From assembly GCF_000381545.1 (NCBI RefSeq), contig NZ_KB906673.1, forward strand, positions 372,001-436,000: 64,000 bases of DNA, read 5' to 3'. The notes below the pieces were generated by a model. It was not told the origin of the DNA. It ran no database searches and was given only the letters and a program-made list of their open reading frames with translations. The stretch is from Rhodonellum psychrophilum GCM71 = DSM 17998 (lineage in GTDB: Bacteria > Bacteroidota > Bacteroidia > Cytophagales > Cyclobacteriaceae). The translations under genes and the position numbers were made by a program. Shown here piece by piece: positions 45,470 to 54,758 of the stretch; the stretch's first letter is position 1; each line of letters begins with the position of its first letter.

Positions 45470-46183
45470 CTATTCTAATTGTCTTCGGTACATTTGGATT
45501 GTATTCTCCAGGCCATAGTAAAGCGTGTCACAGATCAATGCGTGACCAATCGAAACTTCATCCAAAAAGGGGATACTTTCTTTCAGAAATTTGAGATTGT
45601 GTAGGTCCAAATCATGGCCGGCGTTCAGGCCAAGACCGAGCGACTGCGCCAGAAGTGCCACTTCAATATAGGGTTTTACGGCAGCGTGTTTGTCTATTGG
45701 GAATCCGGTAGCATAGGGCTCCGTGTACAATTCCACGCGGTCCGTTCCCGTGGTCTTAGCCGGTTCAAAATATTTCGGTTCTGGGTTGATGAATATAGAG
45801 ACCCTCGTTCCGCTTTCGTGAAGCTCGGCCACGATGTCCCTCAACATGCTTTGATGGGCGATGGTATCCCAGCCATTGTTGGAGGTCAGCACATGTGGCG
45901 GGTCAGGGACCAAGGTAGCTTGTGCAGGTTTTATCAAACGGATCATTTCCATAAATCGCTTGTCGGGATACCCTTCAATGTTGAACTCTGTGGTCAGTAC
46001 AGGACTCAAATCCAATACATCCTGGTACCGAATATGTCTTTCATCTGGTCTTGGATGGACCGTGATGCCCTGTGCACCGAACCTTTCAGCATCCAAAGCA
46101 ACTTTGACCACATCAGGATTGTTGCCTCCCCGTGCATTTCGCAAGGTGGCAATCTTGTTAATATTTACACTCAGCTTAGTCAT
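45470..46183 (-). CDS. pdxJ: Pyridoxine 5'-phosphate synthase
   Basis: 237-residue TIM barrel that condenses 1-deoxy-D-xylulose 5-phosphate with 3-amino-2-oxopropyl phosphate to make pyridoxine 5'-phosphate (DXP-dependent vitamin B6 route). Recognisable blocks: [63 protein letters not shown] and [15 protein letters not shown]. The length is normal for PdxJ. It is divergent from the yqeY-cvpA-pabA set, with 61 bases between. Confidence 0.95.
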   Translation of the reverse strand: MTKLSVNINKIATLRNARGGNNPDVVKVALDAERFGAQGITVHPRPDERHIRYQDVLDLSPVLTTEFNIEGYPDKRFMEMIRLIKPAQATLVPDPPHVLTSNNGWDTIAHQSMLRDIVAELHESGTRVSIFINPEPKYFEPAKTTGTDRVELYTEPYATGFPIDKHAAVKPYIEVALLAQSLGLGLNAGHDLDLHNLKFLKESIPFLDEVSIGHALICDTLYYGLENTIQMYRRQLE

Positions 46184-46200
46184 TTTCCTAAATTAAAGGG

Positions 46201-46208
46201 TAATTTTG
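46201..46208 (+). promoter_or_regulatory. -7 promoter box of the yqeY operon
   Basis: TAATTTTG fits TAnnTTTG and ends 36 bases before the ATG at 46245. The -33 place is weak. Confidence 0.5.
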
Positions 46209-46244
46209 TAACAAATTTACACCTATAATACAAACAACAAGGCA

Positions 46245-46694
46245 ATGAGTTTAAAGCTTACGATAGAAAGTGAAATAAAAAAAGCGATGCTGGCCAAAGA
46301 CAAGGCAAGACTACAGACGCTTCGTTCCATCAAGTCGCTGATCTTATTGGAGGAGACAAAATCAGGTGCCAGTCAAGCCATTTCTGAAGAAGACGAGCTG
46401 AAATTGTTGACCAAGGCGGCCAAGCAAAGAAGGGACTCCGCCGATATTTATAAGCAACAAAACAGGGAAGATCTCTATTCCGTAGAGATGGTTGAACTGG
46501 AAATCATCAGTGAATTTTTACCGAAGCAATTGACTGAAGAAGAATTGGAATCCGAATTGAAGCAGATCATCGCTGAATCGGGTGCTCAAGGGCCTAAGGA
46601 TATGGGGAAAGTAATGGGACTTGCCAGCAAGACACTTGCAGGTAGGGCCGATGGCAAAGCGATCTCTCAAAAAGTGAAAGAATTATTGGGCTAA
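46245..46694 (+). CDS. GatB/YqeY domain protein
   Basis: 149 residues: a stand-alone YqeY protein. The N-terminal helical domain (SEIKKAMLAKDKARLQTLRSI, EEDELKLLTKAAKQRRDSADIY) and the small C-terminal domain (GAQGPKDMGKVMG) match the tail of GatB. It may bind tRNA, but the biological role of free YqeY is not established. First gene of a likely operon with cvpA (9-base gap). Confidence 0.9.
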   Translation: MSLKLTIESEIKKAMLAKDKARLQTLRSIKSLILLEETKSGASQAISEEDELKLLTKAAKQRRDSADIYKQQNREDLYSVEMVELEIISEFLPKQLTEEELESELKQIIAESGAQGPKDMGKVMGLASKTLAGRADGKAISQKVKELLG

Positions 46695-46703
46695 AATTTA
46701 GCG

Positions 46704-47249
46704 ATGGGGACACTGGATTATATCATATTGGCGATTTTGGCCATTGGCGCTTATAGTGGATATAGGCGTGGGCTTTTCGTTGGTATCATTTCCATTGTCG
46801 CCTTTTTTGTGGCCATCATTTTGGCCTTTCACCTGATGGATTGGGGGACTGAACTTTTGGCAAAAAAGGTGGAAAACCTCACTTTTATGCTTCCTTTTGT
46901 AGCCTTCCTGATCATTTTTTTGGCCGTGATCCTGTCAATCAGAGGCCTGGCTTATGTTGTCAAGAAAACCTTGGATTTGACAATCCTCGGTTCCTTGGAC
47001 AGTGTGGGGGGGTCCATTTTGGGTATGTTGAAGACTGGCTTTACTTTGAGCTTGATTCTTTGGGTTGCCAATTCTTTTGAATTCAAATTGTCGCAACCCT
47101 GGGTCAAGGAGTCCATTTTTTATGCCTATATCCAACCCCTCGCCCCTGTGACCATCAATTTTGTGGATGGGTATACCCCAATTGTGAAACAGACCATTTC
47201 CTCGATTCAGGAACTGGTCAATACCGCTTCCAATGCTCTTGTTAATTGA
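46704..47249 (+). CDS. CvpA family membrane protein
   Basis: 181 residues, four or five membrane helices. The N-terminal LDYIILAILAIGAYSGYRRG is the CvpA family start, and the C-terminal half is a charged and helical tail. Relatives affect colicin V production, biofilm formation or envelope stability; the mechanism is unknown. The last 17 bases overlap the amidotransferase gene. Confidence 0.85.
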   Translation: MGTLDYIILAILAIGAYSGYRRGLFVGIISIVAFFVAIILAFHLMDWGTELLAKKVENLTFMLPFVAFLIIFLAVILSIRGLAYVVKKTLDLTILGSLDSVGGSILGMLKTGFTLSLILWVANSFEFKLSQPWVKESIFYAYIQPLAPVTINFVDGYTPIVKQTISSIQELVNTASNALVN

Positions 47250-47817
47250 TAATTATGATTCGTTTTCACATATTCTGGCAGACTATTTTCTCCAGATGGG
47301 TGTGGAATTGAAAATTTTCAGGAACGATGTTCCAATTTCAGAGTTGATTGACCAATCCTATGAAGGCCTAATATTGTCCCCGGGCCCTGAGACTCCAGCA
47401 AAAGCAGGAAATCTCATGCAGATTCTGGAACATTTCCACTCCAAGATTCCTGTTCTTGGAGTTTGTCTCGGGCATCAGGCCATAGGGGAGTTTTTTGGAG
47501 CTTCTTTGGTGAAATCATCAGAACCTGTCCATGGCAAAGTCCATTCTGTGAATATTGTAACCCAAAATGTACTTTTAAAAAATCTTCCCGAAAGATTCGA
47601 TGTGACGCGCTACCATTCACTGGAGTTGAAGGATCTTCCCGACACATTGGAAATTCTCCTGGAAACGGACAGTGGGGCAGTGATGGCAATATCGCATAGA
47701 ACTCTGCCCATTTTTGGGATCCAATTCCACCCAGAAGCGTATCTTACCCAATTTGGGAGGGAGATTATAGGGAATTGGTTGGGAGTGGTAAAGAATCGAA
47801 TCTATTTTGAAGTTTGA
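47233..47817 (+). CDS. Glutamine amidotransferase component II of aminodeoxychorismate/anthranilate synthase
   Basis: 194 residues, class I GATase: LLIDNYDSFSHILADYF at the N-terminus, nucleophile Cys78 in LGVCLGHQAIG, and His166/Glu168 in IQFHPEAYLT. It should supply ammonia from glutamine to a chorismate-using partner. The partner (PabB or TrpE) is not in the window, so PabA and TrpG cannot be told apart; the lack of trp genes slightly favours PabA (folate). It starts inside the cvpA gene (17-base overlap), implying translational coupling. Confidence 0.88.
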   Translation: MLLLIDNYDSFSHILADYFLQMGVELKIFRNDVPISELIDQSYEGLILSPGPETPAKAGNLMQILEHFHSKIPVLGVCLGHQAIGEFFGASLVKSSEPVHGKVHSVNIVTQNVLLKNLPERFDVTRYHSLELKDLPDTLEILLETDSGAVMAISHRTLPIFGIQFHPEAYLTQFGREIIGNWLGVVKNRIYFEV

Positions 47818-47884
47818 CCCTAGGGTTGAAAACAACACAAAATAGCAAGTCAGGATTTGAACTAGCTTTCTCCTTGGCTGTCCA

Positions 47885-48057
47885 TTAAGCCCGAAATATC
47901 AATGGGTCCCCAAATGGGATTGAAACGGAAAGAAAATCAGCCTATTGGGAGAATAATCCCTGACACCAATAGGGTGAAATCAAAAATAGTCAACGTCCAA
48001 TTGATTGTCAGTCAATTACAATATTGCGTTGAGTCCGTAAGCATAAAACGGGTTAAA
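47885..48057 (-). repeat. Dispersed MITE-like intergenic repeat, copy E
   Basis: On the minus strand it begins TTTAACCCGTTTTATGC, runs through ACGGACTCAACGCAATATTG, TTGATTTCACCCTATTGG and CTGATTTTCTTTCCGTTTCA, and ends GATATTTCGGGCTTAATGG. It differs from copy F at about a dozen places over ~155 bases (about 92% identity by eye). It lies in the 382 bases between the amidotransferase and CBS genes; the rest of that gap shows nothing I can assign. Confidence 0.85.
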
Positions 48058-48199
48058 GCCTTTTAAGTGTCAATTAATCCCCGAAGTCCAAGTTGGTTTT
48101 GTACGGACAATTCCTGTTTTTGTGAGATTGGATATCTTTTAAACTACCATTACCCGTTTGCCGTTTCATATTACGGAATCTATTTAATATATTTAAATC

Positions 48200-48865
48200 A
48201 TGCAGGCTTACGAATTTATCAACAATTTGATCCCTCCCTTGAAATTCACGGACAAGGCCAAGATGGCTTTGTCATGGATGGAGGAAATCAGGACAAACGT
48301 TTTGCCTGTAGTAGATCAGGGCCAATTCAAGGGATTGATCACTGACGAATTGATCTACACCCTCAATAACCCAGAAATGGGAATAGCCGAAATTGAGCCA
48401 GAAGGATTGGGATGCTTTGTTTACCAAGACAAACACATCTATGATGTCATGCGGGTAGCCTCAGAATACCACACCAATATGGTGGCCGTCGTCGACAGGG
48501 AACTCCATTATCTGGGGGTGGTGACTTTGGAGGATGCCATCAGTGCTTTTGCGGATAGTCTATCCATTCAGTCCCAAGGATCCGTGTTGGTATTGTCGAT
48601 GAACATGACGGACTACAGTATGTTCGAAATTTCCAGGATCATAGAAGGAGAAAACGCCAAGATATTGAGCAGTTTTATCTCCAGTGATCCCTTGGATATC
48701 CATAAAATCAAATTGACACTTAAATTGGACAAAACAGAATTGCGACACATCAAAGCCACTTTGGAACGCTTTGGGTATCGATTGATCGATCATTATGATG
48801 AAGAAATCGAAACCAGTGGGGAACAGGATAGGATAGGGAATCTTCTTCGATTTTTGGATATTTAA
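48200..48865 (+). CDS. CBS-pair domain protein
   Basis: 221 residues. Two CBS motifs span ~10-130 (NVLPVVDQGQFKGLITDELI; HTNMVAVVDRELHYLGVVTL). The C-terminal ~80 residues (MNMTDYSMFEISRIIEGENAKI, LKLDKTELRHIKATLERFGY) look like an ACT-type fold, the plan of AcuB-like proteins. Such modules bind adenine nucleotides or similar ligands and act as sensors. It lies 11 bases before nadK, so a link to NAD(P)/energy state is reasonable but inferred. Confidence 0.87.
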   Translation: MQAYEFINNLIPPLKFTDKAKMALSWMEEIRTNVLPVVDQGQFKGLITDELIYTLNNPEMGIAEIEPEGLGCFVYQDKHIYDVMRVASEYHTNMVAVVDRELHYLGVVTLEDAISAFADSLSIQSQGSVLVLSMNMTDYSMFEISRIIEGENAKILSSFISSDPLDIHKIKLTLKLDKTELRHIKATLERFGYRLIDHYDEEIETSGEQDRIGNLLRFLDI

Positions 48866-48876
48866 CAAGCGTTTTA

Positions 48877-49752
48877 ATGAACATTATCATTCATGGGATA
48901 GATTTCCAAAAGGAATTTATCCCCCATATAGAGCAATTGATTGCCATTTTGAAATCGCGGAAAGTCCGCATTTTTTTTACCGAAAATTTTTCGAATTCCC
49001 TCAAAAAGTTGGCGATAAAGGTGGAGGATTGTGAAATCCTATATTCAAAATCACTACTTCGTGAAATGGATTTCATCATTTCCATAGGTGGTGATGGTAC
49101 ACTTCTGGATACGGTGTGTTTTGTTGGAGATATCGAAGTTCCCATTGTTGGAATCAATACAGGCAGGTTGGGGTTTTTGGCCACCATTGCCAGAAACGAG
49201 ATTGAGTGTGCCATGAAAAAACTCTTTGATGGCGCTTACACCATAGATTCAAGGTCTTTGGTCAGCGTGAGCTCAGACATCCCACTTTTCAATGGCCTCA
49301 ATTTCGGATTAAATGAATTTACCATTCACAAAAGGGATACTTCCTCGATGATTACCGTGCATACCTATATCGACGGGAAATACCTGAACAGTTATTGGGC
49401 AGATGGATTGATCGTGGCCACACCCACCGGTTCCACCGGATATTCCTTAAGTTGCGGCGGCCCTTTGATTTCCCCCAATGCGAGAAATTTTGTGATTACC
49501 CCGGTAAGCCCACACAACCTGAATGTAAGGCCCATTATCGTTTCCGATGAAAGCGAAATGAGTTTTCGGATCGAGGGAAGAAGCGAAAAGTTCCTGATAT
49601 CTTTGGACTCGAGGTCCACACCCATAGATGCGACCGTCAAGTTGCATGTTAAAAAAGCTGAATTTTCTGCCAAGCTGGTAAAATTTGAAGACTATAATTT
49701 CTTCGATACCTTAAGGCAAAAACTCAATTGGGGATTTGACATGAGGAATTAA
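48877..49752 (+). CDS. nadK: NAD kinase
   Basis: 291 residues; phosphorylates NAD to NADP in the cytoplasm. The catalytic GGDGT motif is at 71-75 (FIISIGGDGTLLDTV). The second family block is DGLIVATPTGSTGYSLSCGG, followed by the VRPIIV region. Length and motifs are ordinary. It follows the CBS gene by 11 bases, and the next gene (porG-like) lies 177 bases away with its own leader. Confidence 0.95.
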   Translation: MNIIIHGIDFQKEFIPHIEQLIAILKSRKVRIFFTENFSNSLKKLAIKVEDCEILYSKSLLREMDFIISIGGDGTLLDTVCFVGDIEVPIVGINTGRLGFLATIARNEIECAMKKLFDGAYTIDSRSLVSVSSDIPLFNGLNFGLNEFTIHKRDTSSMITVHTYIDGKYLNSYWADGLIVATPTGSTGYSLSCGGPLISPNARNFVITPVSPHNLNVRPIIVSDESEMSFRIEGRSEKFLISLDSRSTPIDATVKLHVKKAEFSAKLVKFEDYNFFDTLRQKLNWGFDMRN

Positions 49753-49929
49753 CAGGCTTTTTTGTACTGGTTTACGCGACAAGTCGACGATTCCATATAT
49801 TTTATTGATCTTTGTTCGTTGAGAATGGAAAAGGGGCTAAAATGACCAGGTCTTTCCTTAACAAAAATTAACCCTACAAATCCCCAGGGGGGTTTTTATA
49901 TCGTTTGGTACTTCATAAATTGCAATGTC

Positions 49930-50682
49930 TTGAAAAAAGCCGGAATTAGGATTTTCTTTACTTCATACTGTCTGCTCCTCATTGGTTTGCTTACATCAGA
50001 AGATTTATTAGCGCAAAGAAATGAATTGGGATTTGGTTTGGGTGGGGCAACCTACACAGGCGATATTATCCGCAAGGTGGACCCATCACAATTGGGGATT
50101 CAAGGAACGTTGTTTGGCAGACGAAATTTTGACAATGTATGGTCCTTGAGGGCTGGTATTTCTTTCGCACGATTGAATGCTGCGGACAGTATCAATCCGA
50201 TAGATGCGGCAGCGGCTTACCGAAATGCCGGGTTTAAGGGGTCGGTCTTCGAGGCTACTGCTGTAATGGAATACCATTTCTTGGATTTTACCCATCCACA
50301 ATCCCAATACAGGTATTCTCCCTATGGTTTCTTTGGACTTGGATATTCCTTTTTCAGTGGAGAGGGGCAGACTTATCAAGGCGATCCGAATGCTGGAGAT
50401 TATTCCTTGGGTACGCCCATCATTCCCTTCGGACTTGGCATCAAGTACAAGCTAAACGACCGATGGACCTTGGCGATGGAATTGGGATTTAGAGCGACAT
50501 TTTCTGACCTTTTTGATAAAATAGACAGTAAAAACGCAAATATTCCCAGGTTTCCCGATCCAAGCAATCAGAATGTCCCTTATGGAATAAATTATGGAAG
50601 TTACGGAGACAAGGATTGGTATTATTTTTTAGGGTTGACCCTAAGTTATTCCTTCAATTCTGTCCAATGCTACTCCTATTAA
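49930..50682 (+). CDS. PorG-like DUF6089 type IX secretion outer-membrane protein
   Basis: 250 residues with a signal peptide (ends LLAQ, ~residue 30). It begins with TTG: the only near ATG (49925) runs into a stop after one codon. The mature part starts RNELGFGLGGATYTGDI, the DUF6089/PorG hallmark, and shows an eight-strand barrel pattern. PorG is an outer-membrane component of the T9SS/gliding machine in relatives. Its place just before uppS-bamA-skp is conserved in Bacteroidota, which supports the call. Confidence 0.82.
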   Translation: MKKAGIRIFFTSYCLLLIGLLTSEDLLAQRNELGFGLGGATYTGDIIRKVDPSQLGIQGTLFGRRNFDNVWSLRAGISFARLNAADSINPIDAAAAYRNAGFKGSVFEATAVMEYHFLDFTHPQSQYRYSPYGFFGLGYSFFSGEGQTYQGDPNAGDYSLGTPIIPFGLGIKYKLNDRWTLAMELGFRATFSDLFDKIDSKNANIPRFPDPSNQNVPYGINYGSYGDKDWYYFLGLTLSYSFNSVQCYSY

Positions 50683-50766
50683 TTAATTGACCGTAAGGGT
50701 AGAATATTGAAAAAGAAATAGCATTTTTGTACCTCTAAAAAAGAAGTGCATTCGGATTTATAAGGA

Positions 50767-51504
50767 ATGAAGGAATTAATAGACAGTACAAAGATCCCCC
50801 AACACATAGCGGTAATCATGGACGGCAACGGCCGATGGGCCCAAAAGAAGGGTGCTCTGAGGATTTTTGGGCACAGGAATGCCATTGCCGCGGTCAGGGA
50901 AACGATTGAAGGATCGGCGGAATTGGGCGTGGGGTATCTCACATTGTATGCATTCTCCACCGAAAATTGGTCTAGGCCGACGGATGAAGTCAATGCATTG
51001 ATGGAAATCTTGGTCAATACCATTGCAGACGAGGTGCCCACCATGATGAAAAACAACATCAAGCTTTCTTCCATCGGGGACATCAAAAGCCTTCCAAAAG
51101 GCTGTCAGGATAAATTGGAAGAGGCTAAAAACCTCACTTCCAACAACACTGGTCTGGTGGTTATCTTGGCATTGAGCTACAGTGGAAGATGGGAAATACA
51201 GACAGCTATAAAGGACATTGCCAAAAAAGTAGTTGAAGGACAGTTTAAAATAGAGGACATTACGCAGGAATTGATTTCTGCCCATATGGACACCAAAAAT
51301 ATTCCTGATCCGGAATTGTTGATCAGGACCAGCGGGGAGATTAGAATCAGTAATTTCCTGCTCTGGCAAATGGCCTATACAGAGCTACATTTTACCGATG
51401 TGCTTTGGCCGGACTTTAGAAAAGAACACTTGTACACAGCCATTCTTGACTTTCAAAACAGAGAAAGAAGGTTTGGCAAGACGGGTGCACAGATTAAATC
51501 GTAA
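50767..51504 (+). CDS. uppS: Isoprenyl transferase (undecaprenyl diphosphate synthase)
   Basis: 245 residues; makes the C55 carrier lipid for peptidoglycan and polysaccharide by adding isopentenyl units to farnesyl diphosphate with cis geometry. Conserved blocks are IAVIMDGNGRWAQKKG with the magnesium Asp19, LTLYAFSTENWSRP, and LLIRTSGEIRISNFLLWQ followed by DVLWPDF. Ordinary length. The bamA ATG follows its stop after one base. Confidence 0.96.
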   Translation: MKELIDSTKIPQHIAVIMDGNGRWAQKKGALRIFGHRNAIAAVRETIEGSAELGVGYLTLYAFSTENWSRPTDEVNALMEILVNTIADEVPTMMKNNIKLSSIGDIKSLPKGCQDKLEEAKNLTSNNTGLVVILALSYSGRWEIQTAIKDIAKKVVEGQFKIEDITQELISAHMDTKNIPDPELLIRTSGEIRISNFLLWQMAYTELHFTDVLWPDFRKEHLYTAILDFQNRERRFGKTGAQIKS

Positions 51505-51505
51505 T

Positions 51506-54205
51506 ATGAAAAGAAGTATAATTATCCTATTCTTGTTCTTGTCTGTGGGTTCTCTCCAGGCTCAAATCCGTTTGGGACAGAGCCGCTATACCTCCCTTAA
51601 GCCGGTGGATATCATGGAATTGAATTATTCAAAACCTCAAAAGTTTAGGATAGCTGAAATAAAGGCCGTCGGTTTGGCGACTTTGGATGAAGTGGCCATT
51701 ATTTCCCTTTCGGGATTGAAGGTGGATGATGTCATCAGTGTTCCCGGAGACGCGATTTCTTATGCCCTGAAAAAGTTATGGGCCCAAGGAATCATTGGAG
51801 ACGTGAAAATATTGGTGACCAAAGTGGAAGGCGACGATATCTATCTGCTCCTGGATCTTACAGAAAGACCAAGATTCAGTCGCGTCGAATTCTCAGGGGT
51901 CAACAAAACCCAAGAAGGAGAATTGAAAGATAAAGTCAAGATTCGTGGACGAGTAGTTCGGGATGATGTTTTGAATACTTCCCAAAGGAATATCAGACAA
52001 TATTTTGTAGACAAGGGATTTTTGAATGCTGAGGTCAAGGTTTCGCAAGAACGAGATACCACGTTGCCAAACAGTGTGAAAATCAAATTTGATGTGGATA
52101 CCAAATCCAAGGTGAAGATCAATGAAATCAAAATCGCCGGCAATGATGACATTTCCGATAAAAAAGTAAAGGGAAAACTTAAGAACACCAAAGAGCACGC
52201 AAGGCTTCACATTTTTAGGGATCTGATTTCCAGGTTTACCAATACCGACGCTAAATCAGCCAAAGAAGCGATCGTTTACAGAAATCCAGTTTCCGATGAG
52301 GAAGTAAAAAATTACATCAACAAGAATTTCAAACTTAATTTTTTCAATGCTTCGAAATTCGTCACCAAAGACTTCAGGGAGGACAAGGAAAAAGTAATTG
52401 ATTTTTACAATTCCCGAGGATTCAGAGACGCCGTAATTTTGAGTGACTCGGTTTATTCTTTTACCGACAACACAATCAATATTGATCTCAACATCGAAGA
52501 GGGAAACAAGTACTATTACAGGAATATCACCTTTACCGGAAATTACATCTACGAAAACCCAATTTTGCTATCCAAACTGGGAATAGCAAAGGGTGATGTT
52601 TACAACAAGGAGAAGCTTGACAAAAGATTGAATTACGATCCACAAAAAGGAGATGATGTAAGTTCACTTTATCAAGATGATGGTTATTTGTTCTTCAGTA
52701 TTGATCCCGTGGAAGTCAATGTTCAGGGAGATTCCATAGACATTGAGTTGAGGATATTCGAAGGACCACAAGTGACGGTGAATTCAGTTTCTATACAAGG
52801 AAACGAAAGAACCTCCGACCATGTGGTGATGCGGGAAATCCGGATCCTTCCGGGCCAGAAATTCAACAGAAGCTTATTGGTCAGGACCATTAGGGAATTG
52901 TCCACATTGGGATATTTTGACCCTGAGAAAATCGAGCCGGACATGCGTCCAAACTTTGAGGATGCCACGGTGGACATTACGTTTATCTTGGAAGAAAGAC
53001 CAAATGACCAGATTGAACTGTCTGGTGGTTGGGGAGGTTTCTTTGGATTTGTAGGAACGGTCGGCTTGACCTTCAATAACTTCTCCATAAAAAATATTCG
53101 CAACTTTGAAAAATGGAGACCCCTTCCGGTAGGTGATGGCCAAAAACTTTCCTTAAGGGTTCAGGCCAATGGGGCCGCTTTCCAAAACTACAGTGTTTCA
53201 CTGACTGAACCTTGGTTTGGAGGGAAGAAGCCAAATGCTTTAAGTTTCAGTTTCAATCATTCGGTTCAACGACAAGTGGATTATTTTAGTCAAGGCAATC
53301 AAGCCCGGGAACTTGGCTTTTTCAAGATTACTGGAGCAACAGTTGGCTTATCCAAAAGGGTGACCTGGCCGGATGATTACTTCATGTTTAGCAATGCACT
53401 GGCGTTCCAAATTTATGATTTCAACGAGTTTGGTCGCCAATTCGGATTGAGCTACGGAACAGGAAAATCAAATAGTTTGGCCCTAAACACAACCATCGCG
53501 AGAAACAATGTGGATAATCCAATCTATCCAAGGATGGGATCAAATATCAATTTGACGACTTCGTTTACTCCTCCGTATTCCTCCTTGAATAAAAACATCA
53601 ATCGGGAATCTCCCGATCAAGAACGTTTCAAATGGCTGGAATATCACAAGTGGATGTTTGACGCCACGTTCTATACCCCAGTATTTGGCTCCTCCAAATG
53701 GGTAGTCAGTGCCAGAACACACATGGGCTTCTTGGGCTCTTATGGAGATCGGATCGGTATGATTCCTTTGGAAAGATTCGTGATGGGTGGTGATGGTATG
53801 ACTTTCAATAACTTTGCGCTCGGTCAGGAAATCGTAGGATTGAGAGGTTACGAAAATCAGGTACTTACTCCTGGAGCTTTGACTCGAGGTGATCCAAATT
53901 CAACAGACGGTTATGGCGGTATTGTTTATAACAAACACGTAATGGAACTGAGGTTTTTGGTTTCCCCAAACCCGTCAGCTACTATTTTCCTTTTGGGATT
54001 TGCAGAGGCAGGAAACAACTGGGGATCCTACGCTGAATATAATCCGTATAATCTAAAAAAATCAGCAGGTGTTGGTGCAAGGATATTTATGCCAGCCTTT
54101 GGATTGTTGGGAATTGATTGGGGATATGGATTTGATCCAGCTCCAGGTCAGAGCACGCCAAGTGGCGCACAATTCCACTTTACCATCGGGCAACAATTCA
54201 GATAA
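51506..54205 (+). CDS. bamA: Outer-membrane protein assembly factor BamA
   Basis: 899 residues from MKRSIIILFLFLSVGSLQAQ, with the signal peptide at the start; the open frame extends 36 codons upstream, but only within uppS. Several POTRA domains follow (~45-480; ISLSGLKVDDVI, KFDVDTKSKVKINEIKIAG, VNSVSIQGNERTSDHVVMREI) and then the 16-strand barrel with EIVGLRGYENQ, corresponding to the L6 VRGF-type motif. It inserts beta-barrel proteins into the outer membrane. The stop overlaps the skp ATG by one base (TAATG). Confidence 0.95.
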   Translation: MKRSIIILFLFLSVGSLQAQIRLGQSRYTSLKPVDIMELNYSKPQKFRIAEIKAVGLATLDEVAIISLSGLKVDDVISVPGDAISYALKKLWAQGIIGDVKILVTKVEGDDIYLLLDLTERPRFSRVEFSGVNKTQEGELKDKVKIRGRVVRDDVLNTSQRNIRQYFVDKGFLNAEVKVSQERDTTLPNSVKIKFDVDTKSKVKINEIKIAGNDDISDKKVKGKLKNTKEHARLHIFRDLISRFTNTDAKSAKEAIVYRNPVSDEEVKNYINKNFKLNFFNASKFVTKDFREDKEKVIDFYNSRGFRDAVILSDSVYSFTDNTINIDLNIEEGNKYYYRNITFTGNYIYENPILLSKLGIAKGDVYNKEKLDKRLNYDPQKGDDVSSLYQDDGYLFFSIDPVEVNVQGDSIDIELRIFEGPQVTVNSVSIQGNERTSDHVVMREIRILPGQKFNRSLLVRTIRELSTLGYFDPEKIEPDMRPNFEDATVDITFILEERPNDQIELSGGWGGFFGFVGTVGLTFNNFSIKNIRNFEKWRPLPVGDGQKLSLRVQANGAAFQNYSVSLTEPWFGGKKPNALSFSFNHSVQRQVDYFSQGNQARELGFFKITGATVGLSKRVTWPDDYFMFSNALAFQIYDFNEFGRQFGLSYGTGKSNSLALNTTIARNNVDNPIYPRMGSNINLTTSFTPPYSSLNKNINRESPDQERFKWLEYHKWMFDATFYTPVFGSSKWVVSARTHMGFLGSYGDRIGMIPLERFVMGGDGMTFNNFALGQEIVGLRGYENQVLTPGALTRGDPNSTDGYGGIVYNKHVMELRFLVSPNPSATIFLLGFAEAGNNWGSYAEYNPYNLKKSAGVGARIFMPAFGLLGIDWGYGFDPAPGQSTPSGAQFHFTIGQQFR

Positions 54206-54741
54206 TGAGAGATAAGCTAATCAGGTTGTTGTTTTTGTCAGTCCTGATCGGTTTGGCAATTCCTGCCCAAAAGGCAGCAGCACAAAAATTCGGGTACATT
54301 GACTCCGAATTTTTACTGAATAAACATCCTGATTATAAGGTCATTCAAAATGAGTTGTCAGCCTTAAGTAATGAATGGAAAAAAGAGGCACAAAATTTGG
54401 ATAACCAAATAAAAGAGTTGTATGTCAGTCTTAAAGCCGAAGAAGTCCTTTTGACAGAGGAAATGTATCAGGAGAGATTGGCAGTCATCAAGGTCAAAGA
54501 AAAAGAATCTGTGACATTCAACAACAGGGTATTTGGAATGAATGGTCAGTATTATCAAAAGCAGGCAGAATTGTTACAGCCCTTGCAATCGAAAATTTTC
54601 GATGCAATAGATAGGGTTTGTAAACGGAATGGGTTGGCGGTTCTGTTTGATAAGGCATCAGGTCCCCTGATGATTTATACAGATCCAAGGCATGATTATT
54701 CCGAATTTGTGCTTGAAGAACTAGGAATTGAAAACAAGTAA
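54205..54741 (+). CDS. OmpH/Skp-family periplasmic chaperone (first copy)
   Basis: 178 residues with a signal peptide (ends KAAAQ, ~residue 27). The mature N-terminus KFGYIDSEFLLNKHPDYK is the Skp start, followed by long charged coiled-coil arms (~55-125) and a C-terminal body (AVLFDKASGPLMIYTDPRHD). Skp trimers hold unfolded outer-membrane proteins on the way to BamA. Translationally coupled to bamA. Confidence 0.9.
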   Translation: MRDKLIRLLFLSVLIGLAIPAQKAAAQKFGYIDSEFLLNKHPDYKVIQNELSALSNEWKKEAQNLDNQIKELYVSLKAEEVLLTEEMYQERLAVIKVKEKESVTFNNRVFGMNGQYYQKQAELLQPLQSKIFDAIDRVCKRNGLAVLFDKASGPLMIYTDPRHDYSEFVLEELGIENK

Positions 54742-54758
54742 AATAAATAAACACGAAA

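Noticed and set aside
47840-47880. tRNA-like T-loop GTTCAAATCC on the minus strand
   Set aside because: The flanking bases do not form a T stem and there is no matching acceptor, D or anticodon arm.
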